From Thermoprotei archaeon (GTDB lineage: Archaea > Thermoproteota > Thermoprotei > Thermofilales > B15-G2): a stretch of DNA of 46,204 bases. Numbering within the stretch: position 1 is the stretch's first letter; every line of letters starts with the position of its first letter. Positions 16,175 to 24,327 of the stretch are shown in pieces. The notes under the pieces were generated by a model, which was not told the origin of the DNA, searched no databases, and saw only the letters and a list, made by a program, of their open reading frames with translations. The stretch spans positions 1 through 46,204 of the forward strand of contig QMRV01000014.1 in the NCBI GenBank assembly GCA_003649445.1, given 5' to 3'. Both the position numbers and the translations under genes were made by a program.

Positions 16175-16927
16175 ATGACTACTGTCATTAAAGTAGGTAC
16201 ATGTGGATGGAGCATTAAAGGTGGCAGAAAAGCTTACTTCGAGAAATTTAATGTAATAGAGCTCCAAGATACATTCTATAACTTACCTACAGTCAAGAGA
16301 GCTAGAAAGTGGAGAAATGACGCGCCCAAAGACTTTGAATACTGTGTGAAAGTATGGCAAGCAATTACACATCCACACACGTCACCTACTTGGAGAAGAC
16401 TTAAAGAAAAACCTCCTGGAAATCTCGAAAACTACGGCTTTCTCAAGCCAACTAAAGAAAACTTTGAAGCATGGGAAAAAGTACTGGAAATATGTAGAGT
16501 ACTAGAAGCGAAAATATGTGTCTTCCAGACACCGCCTTCGTTTGAATACAGCGAAGAAAACGTCAAGAATGTAAAAGAATTTTTCTCGTCAATCTCTACT
16601 AATGAAGTTACTATAGCCTGGGAACCTAGAGGAACCTGGAACGATAATTTAGACAAGGTTAAGGAGATAGTCGATGAACTAGGGTTAGTTCATGTAGTTG
16701 ACCCGTTTAAGAGATGGCCTGTATCAGAGCACAAAATAGTCTACTTTAGACTCCACGGCAAAGGACCTCGTGAAGTAAACTACCGCTATAAGTACACAGA
16801 TGATGATTTAAAGTGGCTTCGCGATCAGATCTTGTCCAGGTATGAGGGTAAAGAAGTGTACGTAATGTTTAACAACGTCTACATGGGCCAAGACGCCTTA
16901 AGATTCAAGGAACTACTTACTCAGTAG
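16175..16927 (+). CDS. DUF72 (YecE-like) TIM-barrel protein
   Basis: A 250-residue protein that matches DUF72 from end to end: N-terminal VGTCGWSI, central VIELQDTFYNLPT (the hallmark E-x-x-x-TFY segment), EPRGTW near 150 and a C-terminal YFRLHGKG followed by VYVMFNN. The fold is a TIM barrel; no enzymatic activity is established for the family. A TATA-like run TTTAAATTTTAAATTTA at 16129-16145 serves this gene and possibly the divergent peptidase operon. The 3' end overlaps the V4R gene by 11 bp. Confidence 0.9.
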   Translation: MTTVIKVGTCGWSIKGGRKAYFEKFNVIELQDTFYNLPTVKRARKWRNDAPKDFEYCVKVWQAITHPHTSPTWRRLKEKPPGNLENYGFLKPTKENFEAWEKVLEICRVLEAKICVFQTPPSFEYSEENVKNVKEFFSSISTNEVTIAWEPRGTWNDNLDKVKEIVDELGLVHVVDPFKRWPVSEHKIVYFRLHGKGPREVNYRYKYTDDDLKWLRDQILSRYEGKEVYVMFNNVYMGQDALRFKELLTQ

Positions 16928-17678
16928 TGCGCACTATAAATCTGCATACAGGGTCTCCGCAGGCAATGCATGTTTCTTCAGTAACTTCAGTTTTCTTTCT
17001 CCATAGGGCTTCAGTAAATCCAGCCAGTAGTCCTCTAAATAAGTGACTTGTAGGAATCTTTTTCTCTCCTAGAAATATCATACACTCAAACAGGTTCTTA
17101 GCCTCTACTACTACTTCCCTTTTATCGATATACTTTATGATTTCACAGTCACCCCATCCGAGAGCTTTAATCCAAAAGAAGAAGTGGTTTAAGGCATCAT
17201 AGTCAGAGTACTTCTCTGTAATATCTTCCGCTATATCTAGTCCCATTTCATAGCCTAAGAAGTAAAGAAAGACCGCTCCGGCGTCTTCGAATTTCTCGTA
17301 TGCTCCCTTAATAATACTTGAAAACTCTCTTAAGGTAAATGTAATTAGTCGTGCTTTTGCTCTTGTCATAGGAGTTTCGAGAACTTCAGCTCTGTGAATA
17401 TAGGGTAAAGACCTTATCTCCCTAACTAGACTAGCTACGTCCATGTCTATTGAAGTTATATCAAGAATAGAAGTAATGTACGCCCTCGGAGACTCAGGAT
17501 GAAGCGTTACAGAAGTACTCAGGAGCTTTACTTTACGAGAAGCATAGTAGCTCAGTAGTTTGGTCATTATTTCTTCTTCTTTTTCAGTTTCTATTACAAT
17601 ACAAATAATGTTCCTTTGAGGAGCGTAAAGCTTCTTAAGCTCAGCGGAGTGAACAATAGTATGCTTAATTGCTTGCAT
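16917..17678 (-). CDS. V4R-domain protein with ACT-like N-terminus
   Basis: 253 residues. The C-terminal half (about 120-253) matches the V4R (4-vinyl reductase) small-molecule-binding domain, with the typical closing motif ETCIACGDPVCRF. The N-terminal ~85 residues (ICIVIETEKEEEIMTKLLSY) look like an ACT-type regulatory domain. V4R domains bind small ligands such as hydrocarbons or tetrapyrroles and sit in archaeal regulators and bacteriochlorophyll reductases. No DNA-binding helix-turn-helix is visible, so this is more likely a sensor than a transcription factor. It is possibly co-transcribed with the upstream gene (83-bp gap). Confidence 0.82.
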   Translation of the reverse strand: MQAIKHTIVHSAELKKLYAPQRNIICIVIETEKEEEIMTKLLSYYASRKVKLLSTSVTLHPESPRAYITSILDITSIDMDVASLVREIRSLPYIHRAEVLETPMTRAKARLITFTLREFSSIIKGAYEKFEDAGAVFLYFLGYEMGLDIAEDITEKYSDYDALNHFFFWIKALGWGDCEIIKYIDKREVVVEAKNLFECMIFLGEKKIPTSHLFRGLLAGFTEALWRKKTEVTEETCIACGDPVCRFIVRTTE

Positions 17679-17761
17679 AGACGTATTAGTAGAAAAGCGG
17701 TTCTATAAATATGTTATTATATGTTTAAAACTTAATAAGAGAATGGAAGGAAAATAGCTAA

Positions 17762-18478
17762 TTACGTGTAGTGTTTAACAGTATGCGAAATTATGTTCTC
17801 TAGGATCCCTAAAGTTTTTTTCGCTCTATCAACTAGCTCTAGTACACTTGACCTATAGCTCAGTGTCTCCCGAATAAGCGGATTTTCAAACAAGTCTCCA
17901 GGTGTAGGCATTAAGTCGTACTCTATTTCAAGAATATCGTCTAATATGTCTCCGTAAATTTCAGCTATCTCGCTTAGTGCTCTGAGTGAGAGATCTATTG
18001 TAAGAGAAGCCTTGTATATTGCCTTGACTAAGTCGTTTTCTCCGATAGCGTTCTCGGCGTCCTCTAAACACCTATTAGCTGTTTCAAGAATCGATAATAT
18101 ATCATCATGCGTGTCGTTCTCTAATCCATTTATTATTTTTGAGATAATGAAGTCCTTATCGTATACTATGGTTCCATTTGAATAATATAGGAAAAGTATG
18201 GCTTTACTTAAATTGTTGAAAATATCTTCAAACACTAAGATATCGGTCTTAACTTTAACTAACTTAAATGGATTAAAGTTGAGCGCCGACTGTACTCTGC
18301 TTTTAATGGGCTCTAGTGACCTCTCATAGCTCTCGAGAATAACTGCAACCCTGAGATTATTTTCATCGAAGTTTTCTAGAATTACTCCTAGTAAATTCTC
18401 TCCAAATTCTCTCTTCAGTCTATCTACTACTTGCGAGACTAGTGAAATGATGTATGACTCAAGTAAATTTCTGATCAC
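17762..18478 (-). CDS. Possible degenerate nucleotidyltransferase-HEPN fusion
   Basis: 238 residues without a firm family match. Residues 1-110 resemble the MNT nucleotidyltransferase layout (FGENLLGVILENFDENNLRV, then a strand with DILVFE and NGTIVYDKD), but the GS and DxD catalytic residues are not present. Residues 120-238 form helices of the HEPN type: 'LETANRCLEDAENAIGENDL' followed by KAIYKASLTIDLSLRAL. No R-x4-6-H RNase motif is visible. If correct, it is a catalytically dead or diverged MNT/HEPN pair in one chain, in contrast to the usual two-gene toxin-antitoxin arrangement. Alternative: an unrelated alpha/beta plus helical archaeal protein. Confidence 0.4.
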   Translation of the reverse strand: MIRNLLESYIISLVSQVVDRLKREFGENLLGVILENFDENNLRVAVILESYERSLEPIKSRVQSALNFNPFKLVKVKTDILVFEDIFNNLSKAILFLYYSNGTIVYDKDFIISKIINGLENDTHDDILSILETANRCLEDAENAIGENDLVKAIYKASLTIDLSLRALSEIAEIYGDILDDILEIEYDLMPTPGDLFENPLIRETLSYRSSVLELVDRAKKTLGILENIISHTVKHYT

Positions 18479-18580
18479 GTTTCTCCTTTCTCTCTACTTC
18501 TCGAGAGATTTAAAACTTAATCCTTCATTATAACTGTTAAACAAGGACTTAGTATTATATATGGAGCACGCGGTATCGTA

Positions 18581-19417
18581 GTGTCGGAGAATATGTTCAT
18601 AGGTTTCCTAACCTCGGGCCAGCTCGGGGATCTTAAAACTACTTTAAAGTGGGCCAAAGAACACGGTTTTAAGTCTATCTCAATAGCAGCATGGCCTGAT
18701 AAAAAGTTCTTTGACGTCAAGGAGGCTATAAATAGACCAAACGAGATAAAGAAGTTAACAGAAGAAATAGGAGTCATTATCTCGGCAATAGGATTTTACG
18801 GAAATCCTATTTCTCCCGACGAAAATATAAGAAAACACCATCAAGAACACTTCATGAACCTTATTGAGGCAGCCTATAAGCTTGAAATACCTGTAGTTAC
18901 AGGATGGATAGGCAAAGTATCTGAATCCGAAGAAGAAAACTACAAGGCTATTGAAAAGGAGTGGCCGAAGATAATAAAATACGCTGAAGACAGAGAAATA
19001 AAAGTAGCCATAGAGAACTGTCCCGGAAATATTATGTACAGACCTGATATATGGGAAAAAGTATTCGAGATTCTCGGCTCTAAGATCATAGGACTAGAAT
19101 TCGATCCAAGTCACCTTATATGCCAGTTTATCGATGTAATCGAAGTAGCAGACAAATTCGGCGACAGAATTTACCATACCCACATGAAAGATGCTCAGAT
19201 ACTATGGAATAAAGTCAAGTACTACGGTATAAGAAGTAGAGGATGGTGTCCTCACAGGCTACCTGGCTTCGGCGACTTAAACTGGCCCCAATTCATATCA
19301 ATTCTCAAGAAACACGGATACGATTATGCCTTAAGTATAGAACACGAAGATCCCTACTTCAAGTACGAGGAAGGACTAGTACTTGCAAGAAAATTCCTCG
19401 AAAGATTTATTATCTAA
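18581..19417 (+). CDS. Xylose isomerase-like TIM-barrel (sugar phosphate isomerase/epimerase)
   Basis: A 278-residue AP endonuclease 2-like TIM barrel acting on sugars or related polyols. Metal ligands typical of the fold are seen: E in VAIENCPGN, D and H in FDPSHL, H in THMKD and E in SIEHED. An extra loop between the third and fourth ligand (RSRGWCPHRLPGFGDLNW) is shared by archaeal members. The GTG start at 18581 is the first of the frame. Downstream lie an SCP2-like pseudogene on the opposite strand (4-bp overlap) and an Fe-ADH pseudogene, then a second barrel gene, so it belongs to a partly decayed sugar-use locus. Substrate unknown. Confidence 0.88.
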   Translation: MSENMFIGFLTSGQLGDLKTTLKWAKEHGFKSISIAAWPDKKFFDVKEAINRPNEIKKLTEEIGVIISAIGFYGNPISPDENIRKHHQEHFMNLIEAAYKLEIPVVTGWIGKVSESEEENYKAIEKEWPKIIKYAEDREIKVAIENCPGNIMYRPDIWEKVFEILGSKIIGLEFDPSHLICQFIDVIEVADKFGDRIYHTHMKDAQILWNKVKYYGIRSRGWCPHRLPGFGDLNWPQFISILKKHGYDYALSIEHEDPYFKYEEGLVLARKFLERFII

Positions 19418-19760
19418 AGAGTTTTGGCGTTTATTTTCTTAGAACAGTTAACCATAGCTATAGCGGCTGAAGCAAAACGTATTATCTTTTTTACATCGCC
19501 CTTAACTTTAAGCTTACCTGAAAGCAGGGCCATTATCGGATGAAGTTCTCTTAATGACTTTACACCAGTCTTCATAACTGCCAATAATCGCTATGTTCGC
19601 TTCAATGGGTTTTGTTTTAAGTCTTGCTTCTTTACATTCTCCGTGATATAAGTCCATGTAGACGTAGACTTCGCTAGAGCCGTATTTTTCTGAGAGCTGT
19701 TCAGGTAAGTCTTTAACAATAAACAGTATGTCGTCTTCCCATTTCTTAGCAGAGTCTCTG
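19414..19760 (-). pseudogene. Truncated, frameshifted SCP2-like sterol-carrier domain gene
   Basis: On the minus strand, a frame reads EYRDSAKKWEDDILFIVKDL and YVYMDLYHGECKEARLKTK up to a stop near 19540. In another frame the text continues as LHPIMALLSGKLKVKGDVKK and FASAAIAMVNCSKKINAKTL, stopping at 19414. The 'LLSGKLKVKGDVKK' segment is the classic end of an SCP2-fold lipid-binding domain. One frameshift (about 2 bases lost near 19545) is enough to join the two parts. The 5' end is lost at about 19760, where it abuts another truncated gene. Confidence 0.75.
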
Positions 19761-20194
19761 TACTCGAGAGAAAAGCTAAGCTAGTAGCTATTCCTACTAC
19801 AAGCGCACTGGAAGCGAAGTGTCTTTCGGAATAGCTTTAAAAGATCTCAAGGAAAAACACAAGGTAATACTAAGGTCTTACTGCATTGTCCCTACAAGGG
19901 ATTTTAGACCCATTTTTCCATAAAAATGGGTCTAAGAAACTTACAGCCGCGACAGCCTTCGATGCACTGGCAGACGCCGTCGAATCCTATGTAACTCCAC
20001 TAGCGAACGAGTTTACTGAAGCCCTTTCTCTCAAGGCAGTCTCCCTGATCTTCAAGTGGCTAATAGTGGAAAAAGCTTTAGAAGACCCTTCAACCCCCTA
20101 TAATCCTCGATCAGTAACACTAGATGATCTGAAAACACTGCTTAAAGTAGCGTATTATGGAGACAGTTTAGACAAACTTCTCGCTAAAAGTTAA
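19760..20194 (+). pseudogene. 5'-truncated, frameshifted iron-containing alcohol dehydrogenase gene
   Basis: Fragments of a Fe-ADH: KLVAIPTTSALEA (equivalent to the IPTTxGTGSE phosphate-binding loop) at about 19770, then shifted-frame GIALKDLKEKHKVIL, and finally LTAATAFDALADAVESYVTP and EFTEALSLKAVSLIF from about 19930 on. The last fragments match the family's 'TAATGxDALxHAxEAY' helix. The N-terminal domain and the C-terminal iron-binding histidine region are missing. At least two frame changes are needed. The ~100-codon open frame at its 3' end is therefore a remnant, not a gene. Confidence 0.8.
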
Positions 20195-20269
20195 AAAACT
20201 GTCAAGCAGACTGGACTTTAATAAAGTAAATACTTAAATGGTTTACTAGAAATTTTAAACGGTGAAATA

Positions 20270-21133
20270 GTGAAAAAGGGCATTAACCTCTGGTCTCTTA
20301 TAGGCTGGAAGTACACTGGAGACACTCCACTCGAGAAAATAATTGAGTACGTCAAGGAAACTGGTTACGATGGCTTTGAAATGATATGCGACTTAAACTT
20401 ACTGCATCCAGATAAATTAAGCAAAGAAGACAGAAAAAAGATCGTAGAAAAAGCCCGTAGCCTAGGTTTAGAAATATCGAGTTTAGCTTCAGGCGTTTTC
20501 TGGAGACTAAATCTGGGAAGTGCTGACGAGAATTTAAGGAAGCAGGGACTGGAGTATCTGAAAAAAGCTTTAGAACTGGCACACGACATTGAAGCTAAAG
20601 TACTTCTAGTAGTGCCTGCAGTGGCATCACCAGACATACCCTATGATAAAATGTACGAGTTGTCCAAAAAGAGCTTAAAGGAGGGAGCTAAGTGGGCCGA
20701 AGACTTAGGAGTAGTTATTGGAGTAGAAAATGTTTGGAATAAGTTCCTCTACAGCCCACTAGAGTTCAGACGCTTTATAGACGAAATAGGCAGCGACTAC
20801 GTCAAAGCATATCTAGACATAGGAAACGTACTGAACCTAGGTTATCCCGAGCACTGGATAGACTTACTTGCAGGAAAAATAGCTTGTGTTCACGTCAAAG
20901 ACTTCGACTTAAATGTAGGAAACATAACAGGATTTAGACACATAGGCAAAGGAAACATGGACTGGAATAAAGTAATAGAGCGATTGAAGAAAGTAGGCTA
21001 CGACTATTACCTTGTCGTAGAGTGTCCACCTGAATTCGATCCAGAGCTCAAGAAAGCGAAGTACCCTGAAGACGGAATAAAGTACGCAAAACTGAATTCC
21101 GAAGCACTAGACAAAATTTTGGGTAAAAGGTGA
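20270..21133 (+). CDS. Xylose isomerase-like TIM-barrel (sugar phosphate isomerase/epimerase)
   Basis: A 287-residue barrel, a distant paralogue of the gene at 18581. Fold ligands: E in GVENVWNKF, D in YLDIGN, H in CVHVKD, and a terminal E in LVVECPPEF. The loop GFRHIGKGNMDWNKV is the usual lid before the last strand. GTG at 20270 is used; A+T-rich TACTTAAAT and ATTTTAAAC elements lie 20-45 bp upstream. The gene continues 36 bp upstream of the glycosyltransferase gene, so the two may share a transcript. It lies just downstream of the Fe-ADH remnant. Substrate (tagatose, inosose, hydroxypyruvate or others) is unknown. Confidence 0.9.
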   Translation: MKKGINLWSLIGWKYTGDTPLEKIIEYVKETGYDGFEMICDLNLLHPDKLSKEDRKKIVEKARSLGLEISSLASGVFWRLNLGSADENLRKQGLEYLKKALELAHDIEAKVLLVVPAVASPDIPYDKMYELSKKSLKEGAKWAEDLGVVIGVENVWNKFLYSPLEFRRFIDEIGSDYVKAYLDIGNVLNLGYPEHWIDLLAGKIACVHVKDFDLNVGNITGFRHIGKGNMDWNKVIERLKKVGYDYYLVVECPPEFDPELKKAKYPEDGIKYAKLNSEALDKILGKR

Positions 21134-21169
21134 CGTAAGTTTTTTAGATTCAAACATTTTTAGCACCGA

Positions 21170-22273
21170 GTGCGCAAGGTTTCAGTCATTGTTCCAGTGT
21201 ACAGAGAAGGATTCTACTTCATTAAGAGCATAAGTAACCTTCTTTCTAGCGATGCTCTCGAAGAGCTTATAATGATAATAGACAATCCTTCTCCAGAGTT
21301 CTATAATAAAGTAAAGTCCATTAAGTGCTCTAAGCTAAAGATAATAGTAAATAATAGGCGCACAGGTAAAGTAAGTGCACTCAACAAGGGAATTGAACTA
21401 GCTAAAGGAGATATCGTGTTATTTCTCGACGCCGACGTGAATGTGCCGGACAGGCAGTTTTTAGAGAAAATTGTCCGCAAGTTGAATGGATGCGACATAC
21501 TAGACATCAAGAAAGAAATAGAGCCTAAAGGTTTCCTGGGCAAAATGATGTATTATGAATATTTGAGCTTTAATATAGCTAGCTGGCTTTTCTGCAAAAT
21601 ACTCAAAAAACTTCCTGCAGTGAATGGAGCAGCCTTCGCCGTAAAAAGAAATAGCTTAACTAAAGTAGGGTCTTTTAGACGAGTAATTTCAGAAGACCTA
21701 GACTGGGGATTTAGAGCATTTAAAAAGAATCTCAAAATAACATACACTAAAGAAGCTTACGTCAAAGTAGAGCCTCTATCCTCTTGGCGGAAATGGCTTG
21801 AGCAAAGAAAAAGGTGGGCTTTCGGCTTCGCTGAATGGCTTTTCAATAATTTAAAAGATATTATAGTCACTTTAATTAAGTACCCGTTCATAGTAATTCC
21901 TGCAGCAATAATGGCAGTTCCCTCAATTTCAATTCTAGTATTAGACTTCATTGTAAGCGATGAAATAGTGCTCAAAATAGCTTCTCTTATACTAATACCG
22001 CTAATAGCCAAAACAGGTTTTTCGCTACTACCGCTAATAATGACATTTAATATTGCTCTAGCCCTTAAAGAAACCTTAGTACTATTCTCGAGTTTCGCTA
22101 TATCAGCAGTAATTACAGGCATCTTAGCTAAATATTTAGGGTACAGGTTTGAGATACACGAATATGCAGTCTACTACTTTATATATTCTCTTGCATGGCT
22201 ACTAATACTAGTTTCAGCAGTATTCTGCTACTTTCTGACAAGAAAAATACCTAGACTTGACTGGAAAGTATAG
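21170..22273 (+). CDS. Membrane-anchored family 2 glycosyltransferase
   Basis: 367 residues. The GT-A domain (1-230) has SVIVPVYREG at the N-terminus, the nucleotide-sugar DxD motif LFLDADVNV, the acceptor-site ISEDLDWGFRAFKK and the processive-type QRKRW at about 212-216. The C-terminal third has four hydrophobic helices, so the enzyme is fixed to the membrane with its active site on the cytosolic face. QxxRW-type enzymes make polysaccharides or transfer sugars to lipid carriers. GTG at 21170 starts the frame. A minus-strand C/D sRNA begins directly after the TAG stop. Confidence 0.92.
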   Translation: MRKVSVIVPVYREGFYFIKSISNLLSSDALEELIMIIDNPSPEFYNKVKSIKCSKLKIIVNNRRTGKVSALNKGIELAKGDIVLFLDADVNVPDRQFLEKIVRKLNGCDILDIKKEIEPKGFLGKMMYYEYLSFNIASWLFCKILKKLPAVNGAAFAVKRNSLTKVGSFRRVISEDLDWGFRAFKKNLKITYTKEAYVKVEPLSSWRKWLEQRKRWAFGFAEWLFNNLKDIIVTLIKYPFIVIPAAIMAVPSISILVLDFIVSDEIVLKIASLILIPLIAKTGFSLLPLIMTFNIALALKETLVLFSSFAISAVITGILAKYLGYRFEIHEYAVYYFIYSLAWLLILVSAVFCYFLTRKIPRLDWKV

Positions 22274-22326
22274 TCAGCCCTGGCCACTTCAGTCATCAAT
22301 CCTCTAAGGGCGTGTAGTCATCACCT
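22272..22326 (-). ncRNA. C/D box sRNA
   Basis: On the minus strand: box C GTGATGA (22324-22318), box C' TTGATGA (22299-22293), a 15-nt guide CTGAAGTGGCCAGGG (22292-22278) and box D CTGA (22277-22274). The D' box is not canonical; a TTAGA near 22305 may serve. The D box is placed directly next to the stop codon of the glycosyltransferase on the opposite strand. Targets not identified. Confidence 0.8.
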
Positions 22327-22407
22327 ACAAGTAGGTAAGTATAGTGGAATGATATATCATTTTGCCCACAAGTAGCCTTATTAAGTCCCTCTTACCTCTA
22401 CGTTTAC

Positions 22408-22650
22408 GTGAAAAACGACTTAAGTGACATTGCTTTTCAGCTATCTAAATTACGCAAAGTAGAAGAAGAATGTTTAAAAAGACTCCCCGATAAATGTTAT
22501 CTTCCTGAAGCAATTAATATAATTGAAGAAGTATTAAAAGAACATGGAGTAACTATAGTAGACTCTATGAGTTTAATTAAAGGACTAGAAACGAGAGGTA
22601 AAGTCAGAGTGGAGCGCAGCAGAGGCTTAGCTTTCGTCATTAAGACATAG
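22408..22650 (+). CDS. Small protein of unknown function, 80 aa
   Basis: No family recognised. The sequence starts with a GTG at 22408 and is predicted mostly helical up to residue 50 (FQLSKLRKVEEECLKRL, then AINIIEEVLKEHGV), followed by a short strand-turn-strand with basic residues (GKVRVERSRGLAFVIKT). This helix-helix-beta-wing layout could be a winged-helix DNA- or RNA-binding domain, but no consensus motif is present. Two cysteines are seen. It lies between two minus-strand C/D sRNAs. Codon use matches the neighbours. Confidence 0.6.
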   Translation: MKNDLSDIAFQLSKLRKVEEECLKRLPDKCYLPEAINIIEEVLKEHGVTIVDSMSLIKGLETRGKVRVERSRGLAFVIKT

Positions 22651-22710
22651 ATACCTCAATAGTTTAAAGCTAGTAAAGAATACTAGTCTGCTAAATTTCA
22701 AGGAAAAGAA

Positions 22711-22765
22711 GTTCAGGCTTGCCGGGTAGTCATCATCACTTCTGTCCGGAAGTAACTCATCACCC
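22711..22765 (-). ncRNA. C/D box sRNA
   Basis: On the minus strand: box C GTGATGA (22763-22757), a 12-nt guide GTTACTTCCGGA (22756-22745), box D' CAGA (22744-22741, degenerate), box C' GTGATGA (22739-22733), a 16-nt guide TGACTACCCGGCAAGC (22732-22717) and box D CTGA (22716-22713). Both C boxes are perfect. It lies in the intergenic gap upstream of a small membrane protein gene. Confidence 0.88.
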
Positions 22766-22801
22766 GGAAAAACTTATTTTACGGAGCAGTATATTTAGGT
22801 T

Positions 22802-23005
22802 GTGGTGCCTTTAATAGACTTACTTTTCTCCATACTGCTGGTAATAATAGGAGTACTAATCTTAGTGTTTATAGTTAAGTTAATAATAATTCTGCTGCCT
22901 GCAGCTATCGTAGCGATAATCGTCTACCTACTGACACATAGTTTCTTCTGGGCTAGTATCGCTTTTCTAATAGTAGCCGTAATAGCTATCGCTAAGAAAT
23001 TATAG
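22802..23005 (+). CDS. Small hydrophobic membrane protein, 67 aa
   Basis: Almost entirely hydrophobic, with two membrane helices (about 8-28 and 30-62) separated by a short turn (KLIIILLPAA). No function recognised. GTG at 22802 or 22805 starts the frame. It ends 3 bp before the next gene and is likely co-transcribed with it. Confidence 0.65.
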   Translation: MVPLIDLLFSILLVIIGVLILVFIVKLIIILLPAAIVAIIVYLLTHSFFWASIAFLIVAVIAIAKKL

Positions 23006-23008
23006 TAC

Positions 23009-23323
23009 GTGAAACTAGTATTAAGAAATCAAGATATCAAGAGAGTACTAGTAGGGCCTCCTAAAGGACATAAACATGTAAGAGCTATTATTGAGGCAGA
23101 AGACTTAGTCATAGTTCTCCAAGAAGCAACTTTAGCTAATATTGTTAGAGCATATATTACTGTAAAAACTCATCCTACTCGTTCTGCTATTGAACTTAAG
23201 CGGACAAAGCCTGAGCACAGAAAAGAAGGATATGCAGAGTACCAGCTACTTGAAACAGAAAAACTAGACGAAGAAGTCTCAGAAGAGATATCGACTATAA
23301 TCTACTCTAATCCTTCTAGCTGA
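23009..23323 (+). CDS. Conserved-looking protein of unknown function, 104 aa
   Basis: Not recognised with certainty. The first 60 residues look like a small alpha/beta domain rich in charged strands (VLVGPPKGHKHVRAIIEAED, then IVRAYITVKTHPT), with conserved-looking KGHKH and KTHPT segments. The tail is acidic. The GTG start at 23009 is fixed by the 3-bp gap from the upstream gene. The 3' end overlaps the convergent dUTPase gene by 22 bp. Confidence 0.65.
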   Translation: MKLVLRNQDIKRVLVGPPKGHKHVRAIIEAEDLVIVLQEATLANIVRAYITVKTHPTRSAIELKRTKPEHRKEGYAEYQLLETEKLDEEVSEEISTIIYSNPSS

Positions 23324-23781
23324 TACCTGCCACTATAGGTTTTACTGGGCTTCTTTTCCATTCTTATGTAGAATATTTGAGCTATTCTAGCGTTTTTCTC
23401 TATCTCTATGCCATATTCATTAAATACAAGTAGTAAGCCCACACCACGTCCTCTATAGCCCGGATCCCAAAGAGCTGAAGCAATAGTAGCACCCATTCTA
23501 AGTAAACTAGAACGAGGTAAGAAAATAGCTATACAGTCTTCGGGAATCTCTACAACTTCATTAAACCTCACTAAGTAAGCTCCCCTACTTAGCTCAAAAA
23601 CACCATTTTCGCATTTTACTTTAGAGTATTCCGGTATATCTACTTTTTCTACACCTAAAAACCCACCTTCATTAAAGACATAGATCTCTCCTACTGTTAA
23701 GTCTACTCCAGCAGGCTGTATTTGAGTCTTTTTGATCGGAGAAATATGGCAGATTAAGGTTTCTCCTGGAAGAACCGACAT
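23302..23781 (-). CDS. dut: dUTPase (dCTP deaminase/dUTPase superfamily)
   Basis: Hydrolyses dUTP to dUMP and PPi, keeping uracil out of DNA. The 159 residues follow the family order: PAGVDL (23-28), PRSSLLRMG (89-97, substrate phosphate loop) and DPGYRGRG (106-113). dCTP deaminases carry a catalytic Glu in the strand after the DPG loop; here that strand is VGLLLVFN with no acidic residue, so dUTPase activity alone is more likely than deamination. Archaeal members of this length are usual. ATG at 23781. Its start is about 35 bp from a divergent C/D sRNA. Confidence 0.88.
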   Translation of the reverse strand: MSVLPGETLICHISPIKKTQIQPAGVDLTVGEIYVFNEGGFLGVEKVDIPEYSKVKCENGVFELSRGAYLVRFNEVVEIPEDCIAIFLPRSSLLRMGATIASALWDPGYRGRGVGLLLVFNEYGIEIEKNARIAQIFYIRMEKKPSKTYSGRYQLEGLE

Positions 23782-23813
23782 ATAGTTAAATTCCCTTTCA
23801 GAGTATTTAAGTG

Positions 23814-23866
23814 AAGTGATGAAGCCCCTACTAGCTGAGCAGTGACGAAAAGTCCCATTGCTGATT
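23814..23866 (+). ncRNA. C/D box sRNA
   Basis: A textbook archaeal C/D sRNA: box C GTGATGA (23816-23822), a 12-nt guide AGCCCCTACTAG (23823-23834), box D' CTGA (23835-23838), a 3-nt spacer, box C' GTGACGA (23842-23848), a 12-nt guide AAAGTCCCATTG (23849-23860) and box D CTGA (23861-23864). It lies between the divergent dUTPase gene and the acidic-tail protein gene. Targets not identified. Confidence 0.96.
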
Positions 23867-23934
23867 TTATAAGATTTTTAAGTCAGACGATAATTTAAAA
23901 TACATTAGAGGCTATGCTAGAAAGGTGATTATAA

Positions 23935-24327
23935 GTGAGGACAGGAGCTTTAGTAATGACTATTCTCTACATTCTAGTAATGGCTATGTTATGGTGTCCC
24001 GAAATCATCTCAGTGGGTAGCGACGCTGGTGGAATAATTCTCTTAGGTTTCTATAAGTATCTTTATGTAAAAACAAATAACCAAACTTTTGCTCTACTTT
24101 TATGTGGAAGTATTTCAGGTATACTTACTTTGATACTAGCTCTAATGATAATTCTTTCCAAGAAAATAGAAGAACTTGAAGAAGAAGGAATTTACGAAGA
24201 AGAATATTATGAAGAAGAGTACGAGTACGGTGAAGAAGAGGAGTATGAGGAGGAAGAATATGAAGAAGAATACAAAGAAGAGGACTATGAAGAAGATGAA
24301 GAATATTATTACGATTACGAAGAATAG
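23935..24327 (+). CDS. Membrane protein with glutamate/tyrosine-rich tail, 130 aa
   Basis: Starts with GTG. Two membrane helices (about 5-24 and 55-82) frame a short extracytoplasmic loop. From residue 83 to the end the chain is almost purely Glu, Tyr and Asp (for example EEEYEEEEYEEEYKEEDYEE), a run of about 48 residues with repeating E-E-Y units. Such acidic tails can bind divalent cations or basic proteins; a role is not known here. The DNA repeat GAAGAATATGAA is partly internal duplication. The gene overlaps the end of lysS by 13 bp, tail to tail. Confidence 0.72.
   Translation: MRTGALVMTILYILVMAMLWCPEIISVGSDAGGIILLGFYKYLYVKTNNQTFALLLCGSISGILTLILALMIILSKKIEELEEEGIYEEEYYEEEYEYGEEEEYEEEEYEEEYKEEDYEEDEEYYYDYEE

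Noticed and set aside
19886..20194. An uninterrupted ~100-codon frame that could be taken for a small gene.
   Set aside because: Its sequence is the interior of an iron-containing alcohol dehydrogenase and upstream fragments continue in other frames, so it is part of a pseudogene.
22717..22732. Guide of the sRNA at 22711-22765 shares ten bases of complementarity with the conserved 16S segment CCGGGTAGTC.
   Set aside because: The five bases next to box D do not pair, so the methylation rule cannot be met; treated as chance.
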